DNA from: Syntrophopropionicum propionicicum_A
GTDB taxonomy: Bacteria; Bacillota; Desulfotomaculia; Desulfotomaculales; Pelotomaculaceae
NCBI RefSeq assembly: GCF_048984525.1
Contig: NZ_JBMGJC010000001.1
Span: 124,001 to 188,000 of the forward strand
Reading direction: 5' to 3'
DNA: 64,000 nt
Shown here one piece after another: positions 53,511 through 61,157 of the stretch. Every line of letters begins with the position of its first letter. Position 1 is the first letter of the stretch. Both the position numbers and the translations under genes were made by a program. The notes under the pieces were generated by a model. The model had not been told where the DNA came from. It ran no database searches and was given only the letters and a program-made list of their open reading frames with translations.

Positions 53511-53990
53511 AATCTTTTACTTTACTTGATTATAAGTATTAATACCGCCGCAGATAACAGCCGGATGCCTTGTGAAACAAGGGGAAATTGAATATTTGAT
53601 TAGGATGATAACTGGCGGGCGGCTCAAAGAGTAACATAAACATTTCGGTACCAGACTGCCAGCAAGAGGGTATAGTAACACAACGGCAATCTTTCTATAG
53701 GAGCTAAACTCAAAAAGATACGACCTTAGAATATGGGTCAACAAGTGTCGAACTCTGCCACAGCCCGCGGGAAAAAAGGAAACTGACCGCCCAGCTGGAA
53801 TAGGAAACAGCAGCTGGGGATTCCTTTCTAAGGGCGGGTTTACATAATATCTTGTCCATTATCGGCTGATCGCTTATTTTATCTAACGATCACACCTTTT
53901 TTGCGGGATCAGATCGGCGGATAATGCGCCATTATGTAAAGATCGTAGATCCGGAGCCTTTAGGCGAAGCCCGACCGATTCTAATTTATA
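53511..53990. repeat. Island repeat: M0-M1-M3 fragment-M6 copy C
   Basis: M0 is TTTTACTTTACTTGATTATA and AGTATTAATACCG from 53514. M1 is GGCGGGCGGCTC...GTAACATAAACATTTCGGTA (53613-53660). A short M3 piece, CAACAAGTGTCGAACTCTGC, starts at 53740. GCAGCTGGGGATTCCTTTCT leads into M6 with TTTACATAAT at 53839-53848 and ATTATGTAAA at 53931-53940, ending GAAGCCCGACCGATT near 53985. No gene is supported in this stretch. Confidence 0.85.
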
Positions 53991-53996
53991 TGATTA

Positions 53997-54314
53997 TCAA
54001 ATTTTTATATTTAGTAAACGGCACCAATCTCTTTTTTTATAAGAAATACGTTTCATCAAAGTGCAAGGTAATTTTTTTATAAAATTTTCAGCTATATAAT
54101 ATTTATTAGTTCTTTGTTCAATTAAACATGAATTGTTTAGTCTTTTTAGACCACCACTTAATTCAGTATCAGTTAATATCATATGTTCTCGCCAATCAAC
54201 AAATTTTATAATATCATCTTCTGTACTACCATTTTCTTGGAAGGTAGCAATAGCCATTAGTATCTCTGCGTCTGTCCATGTAATTTGATTGTTTTTATAC
54301 AACACAACCATCAT
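53997..54314 (-). CDS. Small winged-helix-like protein, island cargo
   Basis: A protein of about 105 residues on the minus strand, unlike its neighbours. The core ITWTDAEILMAIATF, TDTELSGGLKRLNNSCLI and NKYYIAENF suggest a compact helical or winged-helix fold. The C-terminus is basic. The start is uncertain among ATG 54314, ATG 54311 and GTG 54308 near AAAGGATG. Its stop is within 12 bases of the end of module M6. Function unknown. Confidence 0.55.
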   Translation of the reverse strand: MMVVLYKNNQITWTDAEILMAIATFQENGSTEDDIIKFVDWREHMILTDTELSGGLKRLNNSCLIEQRTNKYYIAENFIKKLPCTLMKRISYKKRDWCRLLNIKI

Positions 54315-54513
54315 CCTTTTTTACTTTTATATGTGCTATGTTTCTCTATATATAACATAATTCCTTTATAAGGAAATATTACATTCGCCATTTTGACTGT
54401 GAATCTAAATAATACAAGAAGGTATAAAGGTATTACAGCGAATTATAGGGTTATTGATGCTTTCAAGAAATTAGCAGTTTATGGATAACATAAAATTGGT
54501 GGAGGTTAAATTA

Positions 54514-54957
54514 GTGCATTGGGAAGATATAGAAGGTAATGAAGATGTAAATAAATTATTAAAGCTATTTAATTATTTCCACGACAGTTGTTTAAAGGAA
54601 TTATATATGTGGAGTGATCATTATGTAGACAACGATCTCTCCATGAATACATCAGCAGAACTTGACCATAAAGTAAGAGTGATTTTCCAGAGACAGGATA
54701 AAAATCCTTCAGCAATAGAAGTGTTTTTTGAAAATGTCACTGAACTACACATAATTCCCACTTCAGAAAATTACGATTCTATAATTCATGAAGCAACTTT
54801 TTTATTTGAAGATGGTACGTTTTACTGGGCAGATGTTTTTGGTTGGAAACCAGAAGATAAGTTAACTAAAGAAGCCAGTTGGCTGTCTTCTAAAAAGGTT
54901 AAATGGCGTGATGTTAGTGGTTGGATGGGTAATAAATTAAGATATGGAACTGAATAG
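54514..54957 (+). CDS. Small acidic protein, island cargo
   Basis: A 147-residue soluble acidic protein with many Trp, His and Asp (FNYFHDSCLKELYMW near the start, FEDGTFYWADVFGW near the end). GTG 54514 is chosen because GGTGGAGG lies eight bases upstream; the frame extends to ATG 54481 but that lies before the ribosome site. The size and the FHDSC-type N-terminus resemble small immunity-like proteins; no family is assigned. Confidence 0.65.
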   Translation: MHWEDIEGNEDVNKLLKLFNYFHDSCLKELYMWSDHYVDNDLSMNTSAELDHKVRVIFQRQDKNPSAIEVFFENVTELHIIPTSENYDSIIHEATFLFEDGTFYWADVFGWKPEDKLTKEASWLSSKKVKWRDVSGWMGNKLRYGTE

Positions 54958-54992
54958 ATCTTTTACTTTATTTGAAATGGAGGGAGTGGTCT

Positions 54993-55205
54993 GTGTGGCT
55001 TAAAATATTTGTAGCAATCATTGGAATTGTAGTAGGTATTGTTGTAGGTGCAGTTATCGGATTCAACGTTGTAGGTTTTGTGGGCATTATTTTAGGCAAT
55101 AAATCAACGGGTTATTTTTGTGCATTTTTGGGAACTATCATTGGAGCTGCATTAGGATTACTTCTTGCTTTGAAAATTATTGATAAATGCAAGGTTCCAT
55201 TATAA
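54993..55205 (+). CDS. Small Gly-rich membrane protein, island cargo
   Basis: A 70-residue protein with two hydrophobic helices rich in Gly and Val (about 5-35 and 40-62). GTG 54993 with GGAGGGAG six bases upstream. An M0-like CTTTTACTTTATTTGA lies just before it at 54959-54974, and a full M0 follows at 55221. Family not recognised. Confidence 0.6.
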   Translation: MWLKIFVAIIGIVVGIVVGAVIGFNVVGFVGIILGNKSTGYFCAFLGTIIGAALGLLLALKIIDKCKVPL

Positions 55206-55220
55206 ACCAAATATTTTTTT

Positions 55221-56044
55221 CTTTACTTTACTTGATTATAGGTATTAATACCGAGATATTTTACAGCATAAATCCTTTTGGAATAAGGGATTAAAAGCAG
55301 ATTTTTATAAAATGAAAAATAACAGTGAAGAAGGGCGGGCGACTCCTAAAGGTAACACAAACATTTTTACGCTAAGCTGCCTCAAAAGGGAAGAGTACCG
55401 CACATGCAATCTCCCTCTAGATGCTAATCTCTTTAAGACACAATCCACGCATGTTTTCAATAAGTGTCGGATCGTTGCCACGGCCCGCGCGCAAGGGGTC
55501 CCCACGGGGGGTCCCTGCGCCGGGCCGGCAGAACCCACACACGTTATGTAAACTAGCGCGCGTTTTCAGGACCAGGTAACGCGTTACGGTTAGATTTCCA
55601 ATGCCGGTACTAAACTATCATTTAAAACACGCCTACAACAAAAAGCATCTCATTGTGCAGACAGGTAACTCCATGAAGGTAACTTCGACCAAACTGGCCT
55701 CTGCAAAACTACCAAGCGGAATAACCCCGACAGGGGTTTCGGCCAGCGCCGAGATTGCCAAACTGCCACCAAGCCCGCCGCAGAAAAAAATGTAATAGGT
55801 ACAAATACCCTAAGCACAAATTATAAACGCGTTAGAAACGATTCTAGCGCGTCTTGAGATCTAAGTAGAATTACAGATATTATGTAGTACCCGCATAGGA
55901 TGAGTAACCTGATAGGAAACATTACTGGCGGGGAAATAATGAGGCTTTCTGCAGAAAAAATATCATCCGCCAAACTGGAAGAGGAAAGTGCAGCTGGGGA
56001 TTCTTATCTAAGGGCGGGTTTACATAATATCTATTATCGGAACT
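55221..56044. repeat. Island repeat: full M0-M1-M2-M3-M4-M5-M6 copy F
   Basis: The most complete copy, about 820 bp with no cargo inside. M0 CTTTACTTTACTTGATTATA (55221), M1 GGGCGGGCGACTCC (55333), M2 CACATGCAATCTCCCTCTAG (55402), M3 with its GC stem (55475-55490 with 55516-55531) and TTATGTAAACT (55544-55554), M4 AGGTAACTCCATGAAGGTAA (55664) to CCACCAAGCCCGCC (near 55780), M5 hairpin (55827-55852), and the left part of M6 with TTTACATAAT (56019-56028). A 12-bp palindrome GTAACGCGTTAC lies at 55577-55588. Confidence 0.85.
56017..56044 (-). other. dif-like 28-bp site
   Basis: Read on the minus strand: XerC-side arm AGTTCCGATAA, six-base centre TAGATA, XerD-side arm TTATGTAAACC. From memory of the Bacillus subtilis dif site this agrees at 8 of 11, 5 of 6 and 10 of 11 positions. 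The other M6 copies have five extra bases in the centre, so only this one has the correct spacing. Function as a Xer site is inferred. Confidence 0.45.
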
Positions 56045-56170
56045 AAAAAAGGGGGAATAAAATTGAAAAAACATATCTTTTTTGGGGTCCTCCCTGTTAA
56101 ACAAGCTTATATTGCTTCTCAGCATACGCTATCTTTTACCCCAGGCAATCACCCTGGCACATAGATATAA

Positions 56171-56196
56171 ACGCGTTAGAAACGATTCTAACGCGT
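56171..56196. repeat. Isolated M5 palindrome
   Basis: ACGCGTTAGAA at 56171-56181 and TTCTAACGCGT at 56186-56196 form a perfect 11-bp stem with loop ACGA. It is the M5 hairpin standing alone at the right edge of the island. Confidence 0.85.
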
Positions 56197-56314
56197 CATT
56201 TATCTGAATATAAATGTGTTTTCTAATTAATCAGTTTTAATGGACTTCACATTTTTAATCTCTCGACATTTCAACACATTATCTTAATTATGCTATTTTT
56301 GATTTATTATAAAT

Positions 56315-56995
56315 TTATAGTTTTACACTTTCTAAAAAGAATGATAAAAACCCGGCGGTTGTTCTCTGGGCCAGCGGCAGCAAAACTTTAGTCGCCATAT
56401 CATATGAACGTTTTGATCTGATAAAAGAAACATATGGATAGTACACTCTTGAAATATTTGCGTTGTGTTCTACCCAGTCACCTGAATTTGCATCGTAATT
56501 ATATATTCCGCCTGACGAAACCTCGTAGCTGGCATAATTTACCTGGACCCATTTTTCATATTCGTTGTGGCCGCTGAAAGCAGCGCCTGCCGAATGATGA
56601 GGCACACAAAGGTCCTGGACCAGATGAGCTGCAGCGCCCAGATAAAACATCGCTTTCTTCTTTTTATTGTTAAACCATAAATACATAGCTTTATCAAAAA
56701 AATGTTTACATTCGTGCTTTGCGTTCGGGTATGGGCCATACCCGTTATTCACCTTTGGGTCCAGGTAATGTGAAAAATACTTCCACCCTTGATCTGCCCA
56801 TATCACTCCCCTGTTTAAACTGTCTATATGGTTGTCGAGAAAAAGGGCATGTGATATCTTTCCATCGTTTTTTAATATTTTAACGCCCTGTCTGTTGCAA
56901 AAAAGATGAGTGATTCCCTTTTCTGAAAATAATTTTTGTATTGGCGTTCCTGCCGCTAGAAATGTCTTTAACACTTCCCAGGAAGTGGCTGCCAA
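56315..56995 (-). CDS. Zinc-dependent phospholipase C-like protein
   Basis: A 226-residue protein resembling the zinc-dependent PLC/S1-P1 nuclease fold. Metal-binding style motifs are HALFLDNHIDS, KHECKHFFDKAM and YLGAAAHLVQDLCVPHHS with GHNEYEKWV after it. Usual family members are secreted with a signal peptide and a mature N-terminal Trp; here no signal peptide is visible although a Trp lies at residue 6. TTG start with GGAAGGGG upstream. It may act on phospholipids, perhaps inside the cell. It marks the right border of the island. Confidence 0.75.
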   Translation of the reverse strand: MAATSWEVLKTFLAAGTPIQKLFSEKGITHLFCNRQGVKILKNDGKISHALFLDNHIDSLNRGVIWADQGWKYFSHYLDPKVNNGYGPYPNAKHECKHFFDKAMYLWFNNKKKKAMFYLGAAAHLVQDLCVPHHSAGAAFSGHNEYEKWVQVNYASYEVSSGGIYNYDANSGDWVEHNANISRVYYPYVSFIRSKRSYDMATKVLLPLAQRTTAGFLSFFLESVKL

Positions 56996-57099
56996 ATAAA
57001 TTCCCCTTCCCTCTTTTTTTATAGCTTTAGATAATCTTTGAGGGAAGCATTAATGTTATTCATCTTTACAGCATATTTTTATTAGATTTTGCAAATTTT

Positions 57100-57717
57100 T
57101 TATTCAGGGTTAATTAATTCCTGGGCCGCGTTATAGCCCATGCTAAATGCTGTTTTGTTTAAGTCAAGGACCTTTTCCGGAACAACCTGGCTGATAATAC
57201 GAACAAATGTTTCCCTGGGTATGAATAGATGATTAAAACCAGCCAGCGCCCCGACCATGACAATATTCTGCATAACCGGGTTCCCGGCCCGGGATGCTAT
57301 CTCAGTACTTTCAATAATATAGACCTGAGCTGAAATATCCTTTAGTTTGCCCAGCAATTTATCGATATCCGGGTAATTATCCTTGCCCATGAGGACACCG
57401 ACTGGATATACCGGACGTGGGTTGACGATAATTTTCACACCGGGGCTGCCGAATTCCATGGCCGCCCGTGCTGCTTCAACCGGCTCAAAGCCGATAATCA
57501 CGTCCGCGCATCCCGCGGGGATTATAGGTCCATAAATTGATTTACGGGACAGCCTGATATGTGAGGACACTGAGCCTCCGCGCTGGGACATGCCGTACGA
57601 CTCTCCGACTGTAACTTTATAGCCGACGGCAGCGGCAGCTTTTGCCAAAATCTCTGATACAAGAATATTGCCCTGCCCGCCAACGCCGGCGATAAGAAGG
57701 TTAATGGGATCTTTCAT
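57100..57717 (-). CDS. iorB: Indolepyruvate ferredoxin oxidoreductase, beta subunit
   Basis: The 205-residue gamma-type subunit of the IOR enzyme, which oxidises aryl pyruvates to aryl-acetyl-CoA with ferredoxin. Family motifs are LLIAGVGGQGNILVSEILA and ESYGMSQRGGSVSSHIRL at the N-terminus. It follows iorA with a one-base gap and ends the operon. Confidence 0.93.
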   Translation of the reverse strand: MKDPINLLIAGVGGQGNILVSEILAKAAAAVGYKVTVGESYGMSQRGGSVSSHIRLSRKSIYGPIIPAGCADVIIGFEPVEAARAAMEFGSPGVKIIVNPRPVYPVGVLMGKDNYPDIDKLLGKLKDISAQVYIIESTEIASRAGNPVMQNIVMVGALAGFNHLFIPRETFVRIISQVVPEKVLDLNKTAFSMGYNAAQELINPE

Positions 57718-57718
57718 T

Positions 57719-59629
57719 TTAGGCCTCCCCCTCTACTACAATTGCTCCAGCCGGACAAAGGCTGGCGCAAACTCCGCATCCCGCACACACAGCTTCGTCT
57801 ATAGCAGCTTTCCCTGCTTCCTGATCCCATATATTGCCTGGGCAGCCCCATACGGATGTGCAAAAACGGCTGCAGCCGCAGGTATCGCCCCGGCAGAGGG
57901 ACTGATCAACATATACCCTTCTTTTCTGCCGTTTTTTTCGCCCTGCTACAAGAGCGCATTCCCTGCGCAGGACCAGCACTTTTACACCTGGCTCCCGCAG
58001 CATTTCACATATTTTCTCCGTTACTGATTTGTTCTCGAAAGGATCGGCTATCTCACATGTTACTCCAAAACCCCTCACTATATCTTCAATTAAAACTTTA
58101 TTTAAAGTAACGCCGTCTACAGTAAGTCCTGTGCCCGGGTGCGGCTGGTGTCCGGTCATTGCTGTAACTCCGTTGTCAAGAACAATGCACAAAAAATTGG
58201 ATCCGCTGTAGTGGCCGTTGATCAGGCCCGGTATAACAGCATGGTAAAATGTCGAGTCGCCGACAAATGTCAGCGCCGGCCTTTCCAAGCCAAACCTGCC
58301 GAGTTTGCTTAACCCGCCGGCAATACTTGGGCCGGCTCCCATGCAGTGAAGGGTGTCAAATATGTTGAAGCCGGTATCCCAGGCGCCGAGACAGTAACAA
58401 CCGATATCACCGGCGACTATGCAGTCTCTTCCGTCTACCGCGATAGCCGTCTTGACCGCCCAGAAGGAAGCCCGGTGCGGGCAACCCGGGCACATGGCGT
58501 ATTCCCGCGGTGGTATCAAAGCTTTTATTTCTGCAATCTGATCAGGCTGATATCCGGGGGTATCATATTGGGTGCCTTTTATTTTGGCTAAAGCTTTCAA
58601 TATAATATCAACGTTCATTTCGCCGCAGGAAGGCCCGCGCGCCCCGGATATGTCTCCGGAGATTTTACCGTAAAACCTCACTTTATGGTCACAGTTCCTG
58701 GCATAGAGAAGCATAACCCCTTCTTCAAGGAATGGGCGGACCTCCTCAGCGAAAATCACATTGCTGACTCCCCCCAGGTGAGAAATTATAAAATTCTCCG
58801 GCAAGGGAAAAGTTGTCCCCACCCTTACCAGCTTTATTTCATCTTTAAGCCCGAGTATATTAACAGCTTCTCTGGCATACAGCAGGCTTGTGCCGCTGCA
58901 GAATATAGCGGTGTCAGCCTGTTCCGGACCTTCGGCGAAGTTAAGGCCGCATTCCTCAAGGACAACAGCCGCCTTCCCTGTCCTGTCTCTGGCTTTCATA
59001 TGGAAAACCGTCTTGGTTAAAAAACACTCGCCAGACGGGAAGTAAGCCTTCCTGTTTTTCTCAAGCGGCTCACCCAGCACAACCAAACCTCGTGAGTGTG
59101 ATATTCTTGTAACCGATCGAAGAATGACAGGACCCTTTATCCTTTCTGAGAGTGCAAAAGCCTTTATGGCCATTTCCTTTGCTTCTTCCACAGTCGATGG
59201 TTCCAGGACCGGCACCATGGCTGCTTTCGCCAGGTAACGGGCATCGTACTCTTTTACGCTTGAATGCCCTTGCGGGTCATCCGCCACCGCGACCACCAGC
59301 CCGCCTTTACATCCTCCCAGGTTCATACTGGTGAGAAAATCGAAGGCCACGTTTAAGCCGTCCGATTTCATTACGCACATTGCCCTAAGCCCTGCAAAGG
59401 ATGCCGCCGCTGCTCCTTCCAGGGCAACAATCTCGTTAACTGACCACTCAGTATAAATTTCACTGGAGTTTACCTTGTCCAGTGTTTCAATAATTTCCGT
59501 TGTGGGAGAACCCGGGTATGACGAGGCGAAACATACTCCTGCTTCAATGGCGCCGCGGGCTGTCGCTTCATTTCCGTTTAATAAGACCTTATCACCCGGC
59601 CTGCCTTCAATTACATCTTTCCAACCCAT
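57719..59629 (-). CDS. iorA: Indolepyruvate ferredoxin oxidoreductase, alpha subunit
   Basis: The 636-residue thiamine-diphosphate subunit of IOR. The N-terminus has LLNGNEATARGAIEAGVCFA and SYPGSPTTEI; the TPP region has CPGCPHRASFW and AGDIGCYCLGAWD with GDSTFYHAVIPGL. The C-terminus carries two ferredoxin motifs, CRGDTCGCSRFC and CAGCGVCASLCPAG. ATG start with GGAGGTGG upstream, immediately after the FrhB-family gene. It serves amino-acid fermentation or acetate/aryl-acid assimilation. Confidence 0.95.
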   Translation of the reverse strand: MGWKDVIEGRPGDKVLLNGNEATARGAIEAGVCFASSYPGSPTTEIIETLDKVNSSEIYTEWSVNEIVALEGAAAASFAGLRAMCVMKSDGLNVAFDFLTSMNLGGCKGGLVVAVADDPQGHSSVKEYDARYLAKAAMVPVLEPSTVEEAKEMAIKAFALSERIKGPVILRSVTRISHSRGLVVLGEPLEKNRKAYFPSGECFLTKTVFHMKARDRTGKAAVVLEECGLNFAEGPEQADTAIFCSGTSLLYAREAVNILGLKDEIKLVRVGTTFPLPENFIISHLGGVSNVIFAEEVRPFLEEGVMLLYARNCDHKVRFYGKISGDISGARGPSCGEMNVDIILKALAKIKGTQYDTPGYQPDQIAEIKALIPPREYAMCPGCPHRASFWAVKTAIAVDGRDCIVAGDIGCYCLGAWDTGFNIFDTLHCMGAGPSIAGGLSKLGRFGLERPALTFVGDSTFYHAVIPGLINGHYSGSNFLCIVLDNGVTAMTGHQPHPGTGLTVDGVTLNKVLIEDIVRGFGVTCEIADPFENKSVTEKICEMLREPGVKVLVLRRECALVAGRKKRQKRRVYVDQSLCRGDTCGCSRFCTSVWGCPGNIWDQEAGKAAIDEAVCAGCGVCASLCPAGAIVVEGEA

Positions 59630-60712
59630 TTAAGCGCCACCTCCATTGGCGAGGAAATATTCCCTCTCCTGCCCGGAAATCTCCAGGTACGTCGCGTCCG
59701 GCCTTTCCAGTACCCGTTTCTTTTTATTGAACACCGCTTTTCTTAGTAACGGCAGGCGCGGGGCCGGGTATTCTTTTATTTCAATAATTCCGTTTGCCGC
59801 AGCCTCTTTTGCCAGGTTCGAGCCTTTCTCAGACCTGATAATCAATGTATTCCAGCCATAGTCATATTCGGTTGACCCAACTGACAAATCCGCCAGCTCT
59901 GACAGCGGATCAAAACATATGCTGCAAGAATTCCGTATATATTCGCGGACCTCGTCATATGGAAGGCTTGTTTCCTTATTGTCCTTTTTGAAATTAACAT
60001 CACCGGGTATATCCATTTTTTCGTACTCGTCCAGACCTTTTTCTTTTATAAACTTATAAAACTCCGGTGAAAACGATCCCATGCAAAAGAGCCCGATTAT
60101 TAAAGATATCCTCTCCCCTTTTATCTCTGCCACCTGCTGCATCTTGCGCGCCGCTGTGCACTGGCATGGGCGGCCAACTACGCCGATATTATTAAAGCCT
60201 TCTTTAACCGCATCCTGGAACACGCTTAAGTTTGGTGCAGCGGTATACTTTGAACCCGTGCACGCCAGTATTTCACCGGCGGAAGAAGCGATAAAAGGCC
60301 TGGCCCCGGTAAAACTTCCTCCTGTCATTAAAGCGCTGTCAATTACACCTGTTTGCAGGGCGTATATTGACAGGGCTGTAACTACCCCGCCATATTGTCC
60401 CCTGGAGCGGATGTCTTCATCGCAGGCCCTGGCGTAATTGATTTCTTTAAAACTCCCGAAAACAGGATCGGTCTCCACATCACCAAAAGGTATTTTTCTT
60501 AGATTAGTAAAACTAGTTGCGGCACGCGGGCAAACCCGGTAGCAGGTCCCTTCGCTTTTTTTGCAGTCGTGCACAACCCCTACCCTTTCACCAAAACTCT
60601 TTATATATGGGCAGTAACCTATGCAGGCGCCGCATCCGCTGCATAGACCAGGTTTGATGACATCACTAACCAATCTTTCTGCTGAATTATGTACCGAAAC
60701 ACATTTCTGCAT
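59630..60712 (-). CDS. FrhB/FdhB-family iron-sulfur flavoprotein
   Basis: A 360-residue protein of the coenzyme F420 hydrogenase/dehydrogenase beta-subunit family. The N-terminus has a [4Fe-4S] motif CSGCGACIGYCPYI, with further Cys in CYRVCP; the core has RSRGQYGGVVTAL and VGRPCQCTAARKM. Such proteins hold FAD and pass electrons between ferredoxin and another carrier. ATG 60712 follows AGGGAG; the frame extends three codons further to GTG 60721. It abuts iorA without a gap, so it may be the electron partner of IOR. Confidence 0.85.
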   Translation of the reverse strand: MQKCVSVHNSAERLVSDVIKPGLCSGCGACIGYCPYIKSFGERVGVVHDCKKSEGTCYRVCPRAATSFTNLRKIPFGDVETDPVFGSFKEINYARACDEDIRSRGQYGGVVTALSIYALQTGVIDSALMTGGSFTGARPFIASSAGEILACTGSKYTAAPNLSVFQDAVKEGFNNIGVVGRPCQCTAARKMQQVAEIKGERISLIIGLFCMGSFSPEFYKFIKEKGLDEYEKMDIPGDVNFKKDNKETSLPYDEVREYIRNSCSICFDPLSELADLSVGSTEYDYGWNTLIIRSEKGSNLAKEAAANGIIEIKEYPAPRLPLLRKAVFNKKKRVLERPDATYLEISGQEREYFLANGGGA

Positions 60713-61157
60713 AAAACGCACTCCCTTTTAAAAGACAATTAAACACATTTATAGAGAAATTATTAAATCTTATTTATATATAAATATATAAATTGATATC
60801 TATATATAGAATAACACTAATTTTAAAAAATGTAACAATTAATCTATTATTATGGTTAAAATAGTAATACTCTGAAAAAACTGATAAATAGTACATTTAT
60901 GAAAAATCAAAATTCAACATGCGGATAACAATATGCCTTTATATAAATTTAATAAAACATTATTAACCTTAAAAATATCCCAATAATTTGCTAAATCTCA
61001 TATTAAATATTTGAATAGTAACACTTTTTTAAATTATTTAAAAAAGAGGCTTTACAGCCCCCCTTGTTTATACATAATATTCAATCTTAAACCAGCAACC
61101 CTAAAAAATATGTACATAAAAAAGCGGGGGCTGTTAAGCCCCCGCTTTTTTTTATAA
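60713..61157. other. AT-rich intergenic region
   Basis: About 445 bases, very AT-rich, holding the upstream region of the FrhB-iorAB operon and the terminator of nifJ. No gene or repeat is supported. Several TATA-like tracts (60776-60807) make a promoter likely, but I cannot pick one. Confidence 0.45.
61117..61154 (-). terminator. Terminator of nifJ
   Basis: AAAAGCGGGGGC at 61121-61132 pairs perfectly with GCCCCCGCTTTT at 61139-61150 around a six-base loop, directly after the nifJ stop on the minus strand. Confidence 0.92.

Noticed and set aside
50228..55551. Open frames through both M2-M3 copies (50228-50416 and 55312-55551) that share CNLPL, FNKCR and ARAQGV and both end in His-Val-Met-stop
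   Set aside because: The DNA is conserved but indels shift the frame between the shared parts, so the peptide middle is not conserved. Selection on DNA or RNA explains this better than a protein. Worth keeping in mind if more copies keep the frame.
50262..56044. Group II intron
   Set aside because: No reverse transcriptase, no GTGYG start and no domain V hairpin can be found.
49157..56196. Classical integron attC array
   Set aside because: The inverted repeats do not carry the RYYYAAC and GTTRRRY core sites and no IntI-type integrase is in the window.
49157..56196. CRISPR array
   Set aside because: Repeats are long, modular and unevenly spaced, without short regular spacers or cas genes.
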